From positions 3,658,001-3,722,000 of the forward strand of contig NZ_LT593974.1 of assembly GCF_900086985.1 (NCBI RefSeq): a DNA stretch of 64,000 nucleotides, in the 5' to 3' direction. The notes under the pieces were generated by a model that was not told the origin of the DNA, did not search any database, and worked only from the letters and a program-made list of their open reading frames with translations. The position numbers were made by a program, and so were the translations under genes. Positions 53,799 through 61,821 of the stretch are shown one piece after another (position 1 is the first letter of the stretch; every line of letters begins with the position of its first letter). Source of the DNA: Halomonas sp. HL-93 (GTDB lineage: Bacteria; Pseudomonadota; Gammaproteobacteria; Pseudomonadales; Halomonadaceae).

Positions 53799-53854
53799 CC
53801 AAAACGTGACGCACGTGGGTCACGCTATGGCCGTTCATGTCACGAAGGGTCACG
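53792..53854. promoter_or_regulatory. Candidate integrase arm-type sites, right end
   Basis: Five CGTGAC or GTCACG units: 53794, 53805 (forward), 53819, 53839 and 53849 (reverse). The first 19 bases (53792-53810) match the left-end site at 31886-31904 in 18 positions. Confidence 0.6.
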
Positions 53855-53916
53855 TACACGCGGGGCGGAGTGCGTTAACGTATTGATTTTTCAAGACACG
53901 CAAGAAGAGAAGTGGA

Positions 53917-53961
53917 TTCGGGAGGCAGAGGTCGTAGGTTCGAATCCTGCTATTCCGACCA
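53917..53961 (+). repeat. attR core: 45-bp direct repeat (right)
   Basis: Exact copy of the tRNA-Pro 3' half (31794-31838). It lacks the 5' half and is not a functional tRNA. It marks the right end of the island. Confidence 0.93.
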
Positions 53962-53972
53962 AGAATTTTATG

Positions 53973-54012
53973 AAAACGGCTACTTAGCTCATCGAGCAGG
54001 TGGCCGTTTTTT
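53973..54012 (+). terminator. Native tRNA-Pro terminator, displaced by the island
   Basis: GAAAACGGC ... GGCCGTTTTTT hairpin just outside attR. In the empty site it would follow tRNA-Pro by about 12 bases; now it is 22 kb away. Confidence 0.65.
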
Positions 54013-54100
54013 GTTGGCTGGAAATTCAGCTAGCCCTCTGACAGCAATCATAATCATTAATGAGAGAAAGAGAATACCTATGACGAGTCTCGTCAGAAGT

Positions 54101-55045
54101 TCAAAGTGGCGTTTTATTGATACGGTCTCGCCCGCCGCGTTTCGCTTGATAAAGCGCATCGTCGGCATCCTTGAGCAGCGATGAAAAACTTTCCGAATCT
54201 GCAATTTCGCGGCTGGCAAGGCCCATGCTTAGGGTAACCAGACCAGAGCCTGTTGCGGGATGGGGAATGGCACTGTTACGCACGCTGTTTTTGATTCTTT
54301 GGGCCACCCGCTGAGCTAATGACATGGGGGCACCCAGCATCAGCACCAGAAATTCGTCACCACCGAGCCTTACCGGGTAGGCTTCATTCACTCGAAGACT
54401 GCTCTGAATTAACCTGGCTACCTGCTGCAAACAAAGGTCACCCTGCAAATGCCCCAGCGTATCGTTGTAGGGTTTGAACTGGTCGATATCAATCATCAAT
54501 GCCGTCACTTGATAACGGCATCCCTTACTCGCCAGAATCTTACGCAAGCGCTCCAAAGCCCGACGATTGCCCATATTAGTTAGCAGGTCGGTTTCTGCCT
54601 CGACCAGTGCATTCTGGTATTCCTGCTTTAACTCAGTCGTCATGTTCTTGGCCTGAGTGACATCCACACCGATGCCTAGCAGGCCTACATCAGGGATCAG
54701 TGTTTCCGTCATCAACAGCCATCGGCCATCCCACGCGTCAACTTCAAACTGACGGTAGGTTTGCTTGCGACGCTTTGCTAGCGCCGCCCGAATCCACAAT
54801 TCAATATCATCTGTCTCGGCAATCAGCCCCTGACTCTTGGCATAGTTGTCACGCACAATATCCGGCCAGGCAGAGTGCGTACCCAAAGGATGGCAGATCA
54901 GGTCGTAATATTGGGCGTTACCATAAAGCAACCGGTCTTTGTCATCGAACAGGGAAATTGCGGCGCCGCTATTATCAAACAGGCGGGCTGTTACCGGCAA
55001 AACATGCGCTAGCTGGTCTGAACAATCATTCGACGAAAACGTCAC
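54101..55045 (-). CDS. PAS-GGDEF diguanylate cyclase
   Basis: 314 residues: PAS-like sensor (about 20-130, FDNSGAAISLFDDKDRLLYGNAQYYDL and LLGIGVDVTQAKNM) and GGDEF domain (about 145-310, TDLLTNMGNRRALERL, IDIDQFKPYNDTLGH, intact RLGGDEFLV). No RxxD inhibitory site precedes GGDEF, so product inhibition may be weak. It starts with GTG behind AGAGGT. Cytoplasmic; predicted to make cyclic-di-GMP. Confidence 0.9.
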   Translation of the reverse strand: MTFSSNDCSDQLAHVLPVTARLFDNSGAAISLFDDKDRLLYGNAQYYDLICHPLGTHSAWPDIVRDNYAKSQGLIAETDDIELWIRAALAKRRKQTYRQFEVDAWDGRWLLMTETLIPDVGLLGIGVDVTQAKNMTTELKQEYQNALVEAETDLLTNMGNRRALERLRKILASKGCRYQVTALMIDIDQFKPYNDTLGHLQGDLCLQQVARLIQSSLRVNEAYPVRLGGDEFLVLMLGAPMSLAQRVAQRIKNSVRNSAIPHPATGSGLVTLSMGLASREIADSESFSSLLKDADDALYQAKRGGRDRINKTPL

Positions 55046-55164
55046 GATAACGACCTCTGCTGCTATTCGGTCAGATTGCTAGCTATAACAGATAGACGTC
55101 AGCTAGCCTATTCAATTAACCATAAGTGCACATTATAAAATTTTTGATGCTGGCGTCGCCCCGG

Positions 55165-55947
55165 CTACCCAGGTAGATGGAGCAACCCCACCACGCTGAC
55201 CAGAATTAGCACCGCCCCCAGCACACGGAAGAACAGACCGGTATCCGCTTTAAGCATATAGCGGTGGGCTTTCTCGCCGACCAAGTGGCCAATAAAGGCA
55301 CAGGGCAGCAGCCACAACTGATGGATCAGTTGAAGGTCGACACCGGCAATGACGAACGACACCATTTTGATCACCACCAGGATAAACCACAGCACAAACA
55401 GGGTATCGCGCAGCTGCTCCTTGGCCACATGAGTGGCAAACACCGCCACAATCAGCGGCGCGCCAATCAGCGAAGTACCGCTGACGTAGCCCCCCAGCGC
55501 CAGCAGCACATAATCCACGTACTTGTTCTTACTCTTGAACGGCTTATTCAACACATAGCCAATGGCGTAGATGATCACAATGCCAAAAATGATGCTGGTC
55601 ATCACGTTAGCGGGCAGTGTCAGCAGCCCCACCACCCCAATCAGCTTGGGGATAATCATGATTTTCAAGGCCTTGGCTAGATAGCCCCAATCAATATTGC
55701 TCTCTGGAGATGTGGTGCCCACCCCCGCTTGCTGCACTTGGCGGTGCCCGCGCCAGGCGATCCAACTGGAGAAAATCAGCAGGTGAATGGCAATGATCGG
55801 CAGGAAGACCAGAGGCTGATTGGTCACCAAAAGCAGAAAAGGCAACGCCAGCACGGCACCGCCAAAGCCCAGGCTGGTGCGTACAAAGCCGCTCCAGGCA
55901 AAAATCAGCCCGATCAGCGCATACTGGTACCAGAGTAGATCTGTCAT
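55165..55947 (-). CDS. TSUP (TauE/SafE) family permease
   Basis: 260-residue inner-membrane protein with about eight helices. Two family repeats: FVRTSLGFGGAVLALPFLLL near residue 22 and LLALGGYVSGTSLIGAPLIV near 150. The family moves sulfite, sulfoacetate, taurine and other anions; substrate here unknown. It lies 21 bases after the helicase gene, so it may be the last gene of that operon. Confidence 0.87.
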   Translation of the reverse strand: MTDLLWYQYALIGLIFAWSGFVRTSLGFGGAVLALPFLLLVTNQPLVFLPIIAIHLLIFSSWIAWRGHRQVQQAGVGTTSPESNIDWGYLAKALKIMIIPKLIGVVGLLTLPANVMTSIIFGIVIIYAIGYVLNKPFKSKNKYVDYVLLALGGYVSGTSLIGAPLIVAVFATHVAKEQLRDTLFVLWFILVVIKMVSFVIAGVDLQLIHQLWLLPCAFIGHLVGEKAHRYMLKADTGLFFRVLGAVLILVSVVGLLHLPG

Positions 55948-55968
55948 GGCTCGCGTTAGGGTCCTAAA

Positions 55969-58263
55969 TTATGGGTTGGGATTGCCCAGCGACCACCAGC
56001 TTGGCAATAGCGCACGAACGCTGGCCTGGGCAAAGCGATCATCCATTAATACCACAACGCCTTCATCGTCTGGGCTGCGAATCACCCGGCCTGCGGCCTG
56101 CACGACTTTAATCATGCCGGGAATGCGGTAGGTGTAGTCGTCGCCTTGACCAAAGCGTGCAGTCAAACGCGCTTTAAGCGCCTCGTTGAAATCGTTAAAT
56201 GGCGGCAGACCCAGGGTAGCAATAAAGGCGCCGATCAATCGGTCGCCGGGCAAGTCGATGCCCTCGGCGAAGGCTCCGCCTAACACCGCAAAGCCGATGC
56301 CTTTTCCACCGGGCGCAAAACGCGCCAGAAACGCCTCGCGCTGCGCCTCAGGCATCCCACGGGTTTGGCTGAACACGGCCACTTCCGGGTGCGCCTCGCG
56401 AAACCGCGCCAGCGCTGCCTCCAGGTAGGCAAAGCTGCTGAAAAACGCTAAATAGTGGCCTGGCCTGCATTGATACTGCTGTGCCATGGCCGCCACTATC
56501 GGCTCGATGGAGGCGTCCCGATCACGAAAGCGTGTGGAAATATCGCGCCGTATACGCACCTCCAACTGGCGGGCAGCAAAGGGGGATGCCACCTCACGCC
56601 ATACCGTGTTTTCCGGCAAGCCCAACAGATCCCGGTAATAGTGGGCAGGCGTTAGCGTTGCCGAAAAAAGCACCACTGAGTGGGCGGCGCTAAATCGCGC
56701 GGCCAGAAAATCGGCGGGGATCAGGTTGCGGAGACCCAGCACTGCCCGCCCGCGACCCTGGCGAGTAAGATCACACAGCGAGTGCTCGCCAAACCGCTCT
56801 GCCAAGCGGCAAAATGCCAGCGACTCGAACAGCAGCTCCTGAAGTTCAAGCGTCGCATCCTCGGGATGTTCACCCAGGTGGTCGGTAATCGCAGCGCCTA
56901 CTTGCTGAGCGGCAGCCACCAGTTTATCGGGTAGCGTCGTCAAAAGCCGATAGACGGGTTTACCCGGTTCACCGACTTCTTCCGCACCGGCGTCTTTGAA
57001 CACGGCCTGCCACTGGCGGGCCAAGCGCCCCAATGGCCGGGAGAGCGCTTTAGGAGCAGAACGCCGCAGTCGGCTCAAGCGCCGCTGGTCAAGTTCGGCG
57101 CTGTACATGCCCCGAGCACGCTCGACCAGGTTATGCGCTTCATCGACCAACACGCCAGTTCGCCAGTCGTTGGCTTGTGCCAGGCCATGCAGCAGCGCGT
57201 GGCTGTCGAACCAGTGGTTAACGTCGCCGACGATCACGTCTGCCCAGCGCGCCAGCTCTTGGCCCAGGTAATACGGGCACACATCATGTTCAAGGGCCAC
57301 CTCGCGCAGCGCCTCGCGATCCAACCACGCCTGTTCTACTGCCGCTTGGCGGGCGGCAGGCAAGCGGTCATAAAAACCGGCGGCCAGCGGGCACGACTCG
57401 CCGTGGCAGGCGCGGTCGGGGTACTCGCAAGCCTTCTCTCGCGCCACTAGTTCCAGCACCCTCAACGGCTGGGGTTCCTCGCGCTGGCTAGAGCGCAGCG
57501 TGGCAAGCGCATCCAACGCCAAACGGCGGCCGGGCGTCTTCATGGTCAGAAAGGCGATACGATCAAGCGGCTGGCGTGACATAGCCGTGAGCATGGGGAA
57601 CAGCGTCGCCATGGTTTTGCCAATGCCTGTGGGTGCTTGCGCGAGCAGGCAGCGCCCGGTGCTGGTGGCTTTGTAAACGTCTTCAGCGAGTTCGCGCTGG
57701 CCGGGACGAAACGCAGCATGGGGAAAGCGCGAGCTTTGCAGGGCGCTATCACGGCGTTGGCGATGGTCGGCCTCTTGCTCTGCCCAGACGAGAAAGCGTT
57801 GGCACTGGTCGGCAAAGAACACCTGCAGTTCGTCGGCGCTGGCCTCTCGGCTGAGAAGCGTCTCTTTACCGCTGGCGATGTCCAAGTAAACCAGCGTTAA
57901 GGTGACTTTCTCCAAGCCGCGCTCTGCACATAGCAGTGCGCCGTATACTTTTACCTGGGCCCAGTGGAGCGCGCGCTGGTTATCCGCCATCCGCTCAAGG
58001 CTGCCGCGGTGGGTTTTGACTTCTTCCAAGCGGTTGGCCGCGGGGTCAAAAGCATCAGCGCGTCCCGTAACGGTAAGCTGCGCAAAAGTACCCGACAGGG
58101 GCAGTTCGGCAAGGTAATCTGGCCCGCGGCGACTGGCAACGAGGGTATGCCCCTCAATACCTTCCTGAGCACTTGGCGCAGGAGTAAAGCGGTGGTCAAG
58201 GTCGCCTTCACGGGCGGTGAAATCGCATAGCGCCCGCACGGCGATCCGATACGCCGACCTCAT
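55969..58263 (-). CDS. Nuclease-fused DinG/XPD-like DNA helicase
   Basis: 764 residues. The N-terminal 170 residues resemble a Cas4/RecB-like PD-(D/E)xK nuclease (GRADAFDP...LEEVKTHRG). A superfamily 2 helicase follows: Walker A QAPTGIGKTMATLFP, four Cys for an Fe-S cluster (EKACEYPDRACHGESCP and later DVCPYY), DEAH box GVLVDEAHNLVERA, and C-terminal motifs VVLFSATLTP and QAAGRVIRSPDDEGVVVLMDDRF. It overlaps the upstream FAN1 gene by ATGA. Predicted to unwind and trim damaged DNA with FAN1. Confidence 0.9.
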   Translation of the reverse strand: MRSAYRIAVRALCDFTAREGDLDHRFTPAPSAQEGIEGHTLVASRRGPDYLAELPLSGTFAQLTVTGRADAFDPAANRLEEVKTHRGSLERMADNQRALHWAQVKVYGALLCAERGLEKVTLTLVYLDIASGKETLLSREASADELQVFFADQCQRFLVWAEQEADHRQRRDSALQSSRFPHAAFRPGQRELAEDVYKATSTGRCLLAQAPTGIGKTMATLFPMLTAMSRQPLDRIAFLTMKTPGRRLALDALATLRSSQREEPQPLRVLELVAREKACEYPDRACHGESCPLAAGFYDRLPAARQAAVEQAWLDREALREVALEHDVCPYYLGQELARWADVIVGDVNHWFDSHALLHGLAQANDWRTGVLVDEAHNLVERARGMYSAELDQRRLSRLRRSAPKALSRPLGRLARQWQAVFKDAGAEEVGEPGKPVYRLLTTLPDKLVAAAQQVGAAITDHLGEHPEDATLELQELLFESLAFCRLAERFGEHSLCDLTRQGRGRAVLGLRNLIPADFLAARFSAAHSVVLFSATLTPAHYYRDLLGLPENTVWREVASPFAARQLEVRIRRDISTRFRDRDASIEPIVAAMAQQYQCRPGHYLAFFSSFAYLEAALARFREAHPEVAVFSQTRGMPEAQREAFLARFAPGGKGIGFAVLGGAFAEGIDLPGDRLIGAFIATLGLPPFNDFNEALKARLTARFGQGDDYTYRIPGMIKVVQAAGRVIRSPDDEGVVVLMDDRFAQASVRALLPSWWSLGNPNP

Positions 58264-59951
58264 ACTTCACGCTCGTCGCCATCTGTCCAGCGTACATAAC
58301 ATACCGCGACGGGCATCTCGTGGCGGTGAAAAAAACTCAGCCAGCGGCGTTGGTTATCCTGCAGCCGGTCGCCGGGGCCTTTGACTTCGATCATTCGGTA
58401 GCGCGGCGTGCCCGTGGGCGCATCGGGCAGAAACTGAATCAGATCCGGTAGCCCGGCCCGGTTGGCTTTCAAATCACCCAGCAACCGTTCGAAAGAGGCA
58501 CGCAAATGCGTAGCTGGAATGCACTCAAGCGCCAGCTCGACAAGCGATTCGTCGACAATGGGCCAGTGCACAAAAGGCGATGCGAGACCAAACTTCTCCC
58601 GCCAGGTCGTCCAAATTATCTCGCGGTAGCTGCCGTCTTCCAGGTGGGCAAGGCACGCATCGAAGGCGTCACGCCGGCGGGCCACAAAATCGTCGCGGTA
58701 TAAGTCCGCCGGGCCAGTGTGAAAGGGATGAAAGAAAGCCCCAGGTAATGGCGCGAAAATCGCCGGCCAGCAGAGCAGCCCAAACAGCCCGGTGATCAGG
58801 CTGTTTTCCACGTAATAGACTGGCTCCTGCGGCTTGCTGTACGCCTCAACCACAGCGCGTTCGACGCTTTGCGGGCCTGTCAATGCCGCCTGCCAGTGCT
58901 CATGGGCGGGGTCGGATACGCTCGGGCTGGGGGGCAACTTAAGCTTCCGCCGCAATCGGGGCAGCAACCGGGCCAGCGCCTGGTGTTCGCTTTCATTGGG
59001 GCTTTCATTCAACGCCTGGGTCGCCAGTTCAAAGGCCGTCTGGTGTTCGCCTAATCGTTCCAACACACGCAGCTGACGAATGCGCGCTTCACCACTGCCT
59101 GAATCGCCATACATCACCAGCGCTAACGCCACGTCTTCGTTGCGCTCGGCTGCGCGGCCCAGCTGCAGCAATAATCGCGCCCGGCGGGCGGCCAGCCAAC
59201 GGTTCTCCGATGTCGGCGGCAGTTCCTGATAGAGGTCGGCGGGCCGTTCGCCGGCGTCCAGCCGTTGGCGCAGATAATGGAGCGCTAAGTAGGTATCGAC
59301 CTCATGCCGCGATTGAAAAGCGCGGGACTCGGGCGTGAAAGGCACAGTCTCAAAACGCTGTAAGCCAAGTTCGGTCAGCACAAACTCAGCCCAGTCTTGG
59401 CGCAGGTTGCCAAAGAACATCAGCCGTAAGCGGTCGCAGATGTTCATTACGCTGAGACGCATGACAGAGTCGGTCGCATTGGGCCACCAGCTGTTTAGCG
59501 GGGCGGCTTGCGGGAATCGGCTCGCCATCGCCGCCTGTAGCGCCGTTTTACTGCTGGAAGCGACTAACCCAGCGGTGCGTATTTCTTCCGCCAATACGTG
59601 GCGCAGCTCGGCGAGGCGTAGCTGATTAAAAAGCTCATCGATACTCAACGCCGGGTCATCATCGACCCAACCCAGCGCGATCAAGGGCGCCATCGCGTCG
59701 GCGCTGTCACCGATTTCGGCATAGCTGAGCTTGCTAAGGCGAAATAGCTCGCCTTTGCGCATCACCATGCGCACCAGTAGCGCCTGGGAGGCGCGTGGCA
59801 AAGTAGCGAACTGGTCTAGGAAATTGTGCTCATCAGCCGCCAGCAGGTCAGCGTGGCGCTCCCCCACCCAGGCCAAAACGAAACGGAAGTTCGTCAGGTA
59901 ATAGAAGGGGTCGTCTAGCGAGGCGGTAGGTGTCGCGAAAGCACTGTTCAT
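58260..59951 (-). CDS. FAN1-like structure-specific nuclease (VRR-NUC)
   Basis: 563 residues, the length of bacterial FAN1. The N-terminal part has YYLTNFRFVLAWVGERHADLL and a SAP/helical region; TPR-like helices follow around 240-310; the VRR-NUC domain is at the C-terminus with PDLIQFLPD and the diagnostic EVKGPGDRLQDNQRRWLSF. In eukaryotes and Pseudomonas FAN1 cuts 5' flaps during interstrand crosslink repair. First gene of an operon with the helicase. The ribosome site is weak (GGAT). Confidence 0.92.
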   Translation of the reverse strand: MNSAFATPTASLDDPFYYLTNFRFVLAWVGERHADLLAADEHNFLDQFATLPRASQALLVRMVMRKGELFRLSKLSYAEIGDSADAMAPLIALGWVDDDPALSIDELFNQLRLAELRHVLAEEIRTAGLVASSSKTALQAAMASRFPQAAPLNSWWPNATDSVMRLSVMNICDRLRLMFFGNLRQDWAEFVLTELGLQRFETVPFTPESRAFQSRHEVDTYLALHYLRQRLDAGERPADLYQELPPTSENRWLAARRARLLLQLGRAAERNEDVALALVMYGDSGSGEARIRQLRVLERLGEHQTAFELATQALNESPNESEHQALARLLPRLRRKLKLPPSPSVSDPAHEHWQAALTGPQSVERAVVEAYSKPQEPVYYVENSLITGLFGLLCWPAIFAPLPGAFFHPFHTGPADLYRDDFVARRRDAFDACLAHLEDGSYREIIWTTWREKFGLASPFVHWPIVDESLVELALECIPATHLRASFERLLGDLKANRAGLPDLIQFLPDAPTGTPRYRMIEVKGPGDRLQDNQRRWLSFFHRHEMPVAVCYVRWTDGDEREV

Positions 59952-60005
59952 TTATCCATTGTAACAGTGCAGCGGTTTCGCCGTCATGAGGAATAGCAGG
60001 GGTGT

Positions 60006-60341
60006 TTACCCTACCCGGTGCTGCTTGAGTACCGTGAGGCTTCGTTCTTCTTCATTCTGGGGCTGGGAAGGCGCTTGGCGCGTGCCAACCAGCACGTACC
60101 ACTCCGCCTCACTGAGATAGCTTGCGCACCAGCGTCCAAGCTCAGCGGCACACTCTTCGCGGGTGAGCTGGCCGCCGCGATAGTCGTTGGCAAGGAGCAA
60201 TAAACTCTGGCGAGCCGTCCGTGCACGCCCATCGCCGCCGTGCACTTTGGAAAGCGGACAGCGTCTATCGTAAGCAGCGTTGGTCAAAGCATTTAACCAA
60301 CGCTCCAATTCATGTGCTTGAATACCGCCGTAAACGGCCAC
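60006..60341 (-). CDS. Hypothetical protein, 111 aa
   Basis: Starts with GTG (AVYGGIQAHELERWLNALTNAAYDRRC) behind AGGGAG. Helical and charged: ARQSLLLLANDYRGGQLTREECAAELGRWC. Not recognised. It stands 54 bases before the FAN1 gene on the same strand in the reverse direction of reading order (upstream), so it may be the operon's first gene. Confidence 0.6.
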   Translation of the reverse strand: MAVYGGIQAHELERWLNALTNAAYDRRCPLSKVHGGDGRARTARQSLLLLANDYRGGQLTREECAAELGRWCASYLSEAEWYVLVGTRQAPSQPQNEEERSLTVLKQHRVG

Positions 60342-60413
60342 ACGCGTACTCCCTGCCCTATATAAAGGGCAATAGCCTGCCCGAATTGTCTTCGGATGTC
60401 ATCTGTCTACTTC

Positions 60414-61451
60414 TTAACTTATACCCTGCTTAAAGCCTTGTAGCACATTGACGACATTGACACCAATGTCATCCACTGCATAGCCGCCTTCCATAAGCAA
60501 TACGGTCGGCAGGCTGGCCGTTGCAAGCCGTTGACCTAACTGGCTAAAGTCGTCGCTTTTAAAGGTAAAGGCGCTGATGGGGTCGCCTTCAAAGATATCT
60601 ACACCCAGCGACACGATCAGCATGTCGCATTGGGTTTCCTTAATCTTGGCTAAGGCATTATCCAGCGTTGCCATCCACGTATCCACGCTGGTGCCTGGCG
60701 GCAACGGGTAGTTGACGTTAAAGCCTTCCCCGTTGCCCTTTCCCGTTTCATCCGCGTAACCGAGGTAGTAAGGAAAAGTGACGTCAGGGTCGCCGTGTAG
60801 CGAGATAAACAATACATCATCGCGTTCATAGAAAATTTGCTGGGTACCGTTACCATGATGGAAATCAACGTCTAAAATCGCCACGCGGCGCTTGCCTGAA
60901 GCGAGCGCTCGCTCTGCAGCGACGGCAGCGTTATTAAAAAAGCAGTAACCGCCAAACTGATCATAGGCGGCATGGTGGCCCGGCGGCCGGCACAGGCCAA
61001 AACTTGGCTCGCCGGTCTCAAGCGTTTGCTCTAAAGCGCCTAGTGCGACATCTTTACTCGCCATGGCGGCTTCAAAGGTGCCCTCGGTGATCGAGGTTTC
61101 CGCCGCCAGGGCGTAATAGCCTAACTTAGCGCTCACGGCGTGGGGAATACGGTCCCCGCGCATCGTGCGCGCAGGCCAGATATTGGGAATTGCCTCACCT
61201 TCGTGCCCGGCCGCCACCCACTCATGCCAGCAGTCAGCCAGGAAGTTGACGTAGCCCTCATCGTGCACCGCCAACACCGGTTCCAGACCATAAGCGCGTG
61301 GCTCGTGCAGGTCGCCCACCGCCGACTGCTGGATTTGTTTCAATACAAGATCAACGCGCTCAGGGCACTCAAAGGGCGCGACCAGTGCGCCGTCATGCAG
61401 CTCCGTACGGGCTTGGCGCAGACGAGTCTTGTCAGAATGGAAGATGTGCAT
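60414..61451 (-). CDS. Acetylpolyamine amidohydrolase-like histone deacetylase-family protein
   Basis: 345-residue zinc-dependent deacetylase. It starts MHIFHSDKTRLRQARTELHDG behind AGGAGG. Motifs: RPPGHHA (catalytic His pair), GYCFFNNAAVAAE, zinc site DVDFHHGNGTQ, ISLHGDPDVTFPYYLG, and the catalytic Tyr loop MEGGYAVDDIG. The start, the acidic loop and the sequence following HGDP resemble acetylpolyamine amidohydrolases that deacetylate acetylputrescine and related polyamines; substrate is inferred. Confidence 0.88.
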   Translation of the reverse strand: MHIFHSDKTRLRQARTELHDGALVAPFECPERVDLVLKQIQQSAVGDLHEPRAYGLEPVLAVHDEGYVNFLADCWHEWVAAGHEGEAIPNIWPARTMRGDRIPHAVSAKLGYYALAAETSITEGTFEAAMASKDVALGALEQTLETGEPSFGLCRPPGHHAAYDQFGGYCFFNNAAVAAERALASGKRRVAILDVDFHHGNGTQQIFYERDDVLFISLHGDPDVTFPYYLGYADETGKGNGEGFNVNYPLPPGTSVDTWMATLDNALAKIKETQCDMLIVSLGVDIFEGDPISAFTFKSDDFSQLGQRLATASLPTVLLMEGGYAVDDIGVNVVNVLQGFKQGIS

Positions 61452-61509
61452 GTGGCCTCCTGCAAATGACAAACGCCGTTAGTTCCACTTAGTGGCGCTA
61501 GGCTCGCTA

Positions 61510-61821
61510 TCATGGCACGTTTGCTGACTCGGACAAGGGGCAGGGCCATGCCGATGCCCAGGCACGCTTTTGCTGCGCCGACTGACGCTTGAGTTGGTAC
61601 TCAGCGCGGCTGGCGCTTGACCGGTCAGGAAATGGCTGCGCACCCAGCAAGGCCACTGGTGGATTGGCCCGAGTAAAGCGCGCACCTTTACCTGTGGCGT
61701 GGGCGCGGTAGCGCTTCGCCAGATCATTGGTAATACCCGCGTAGGTGCCCCGCTGGCATTCGAGTAAATACAGGTACCATTCGCCCTGCTCGGCGGACAT
61801 GCTATCGACTGGCGGGGTCAC
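61510..61821 (-). CDS. GIY-YIG domain protein (UPF0213/YhbQ type)
   Basis: 103 residues: [27 protein letters not shown] corresponds to the GIY-YIG core (here LYLLEC...TYAGIT), with the catalytic Arg in RYRAH and Glu in [11 protein letters not shown]. Members are small putative endonucleases. GTG at 61821 has GGGAG at ideal spacing and overlaps the upstream gene by 20 bases; ATG at 61800 is a weaker alternative. Confidence 0.85.
   Translation of the reverse strand: MTPPVDSMSAEQGEWYLYLLECQRGTYAGITNDLAKRYRAHATGKGARFTRANPPVALLGAQPFPDRSSASRAEYQLKRQSAQQKRAWASAWPCPLSESANVP

Larger units (their letters stand above)
31839..53961. mobile_element. tRNA-Pro-integrated, phage-derived genomic island (about 22 kb)
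   Basis: Bounded by a perfect 45-bp repeat of the tRNA-Pro 3' end. It contains tyrosine integrase, HTH excisionase, Cro-like and CI-like regulators, an initiator with iterons, a loader-like protein, Gp157-family and SSB-tailed proteins. Nearly all genes run leftward from the regulators to the integrase. No capsid, tail, portal, terminase, lysis, relaxase or type IV secretion gene was seen, so a phage satellite, a reduced prophage or a replicating integrative island is more likely than a complete phage or ICE. Cargo: an AT-rich restriction cassette and a membrane module. Confidence 0.9.

Noticed and set aside
53917..53961. Second tRNA-Pro gene
   Set aside because: Only the 3' 45 bases are present; acceptor 5' strand, D arm and half the anticodon arm are missing, so it is attR.
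31839..53961. Complete prophage or integrative conjugative element
   Set aside because: No terminase, portal, capsid, tail, holin, relaxase, coupling protein or type IV secretion gene was found.
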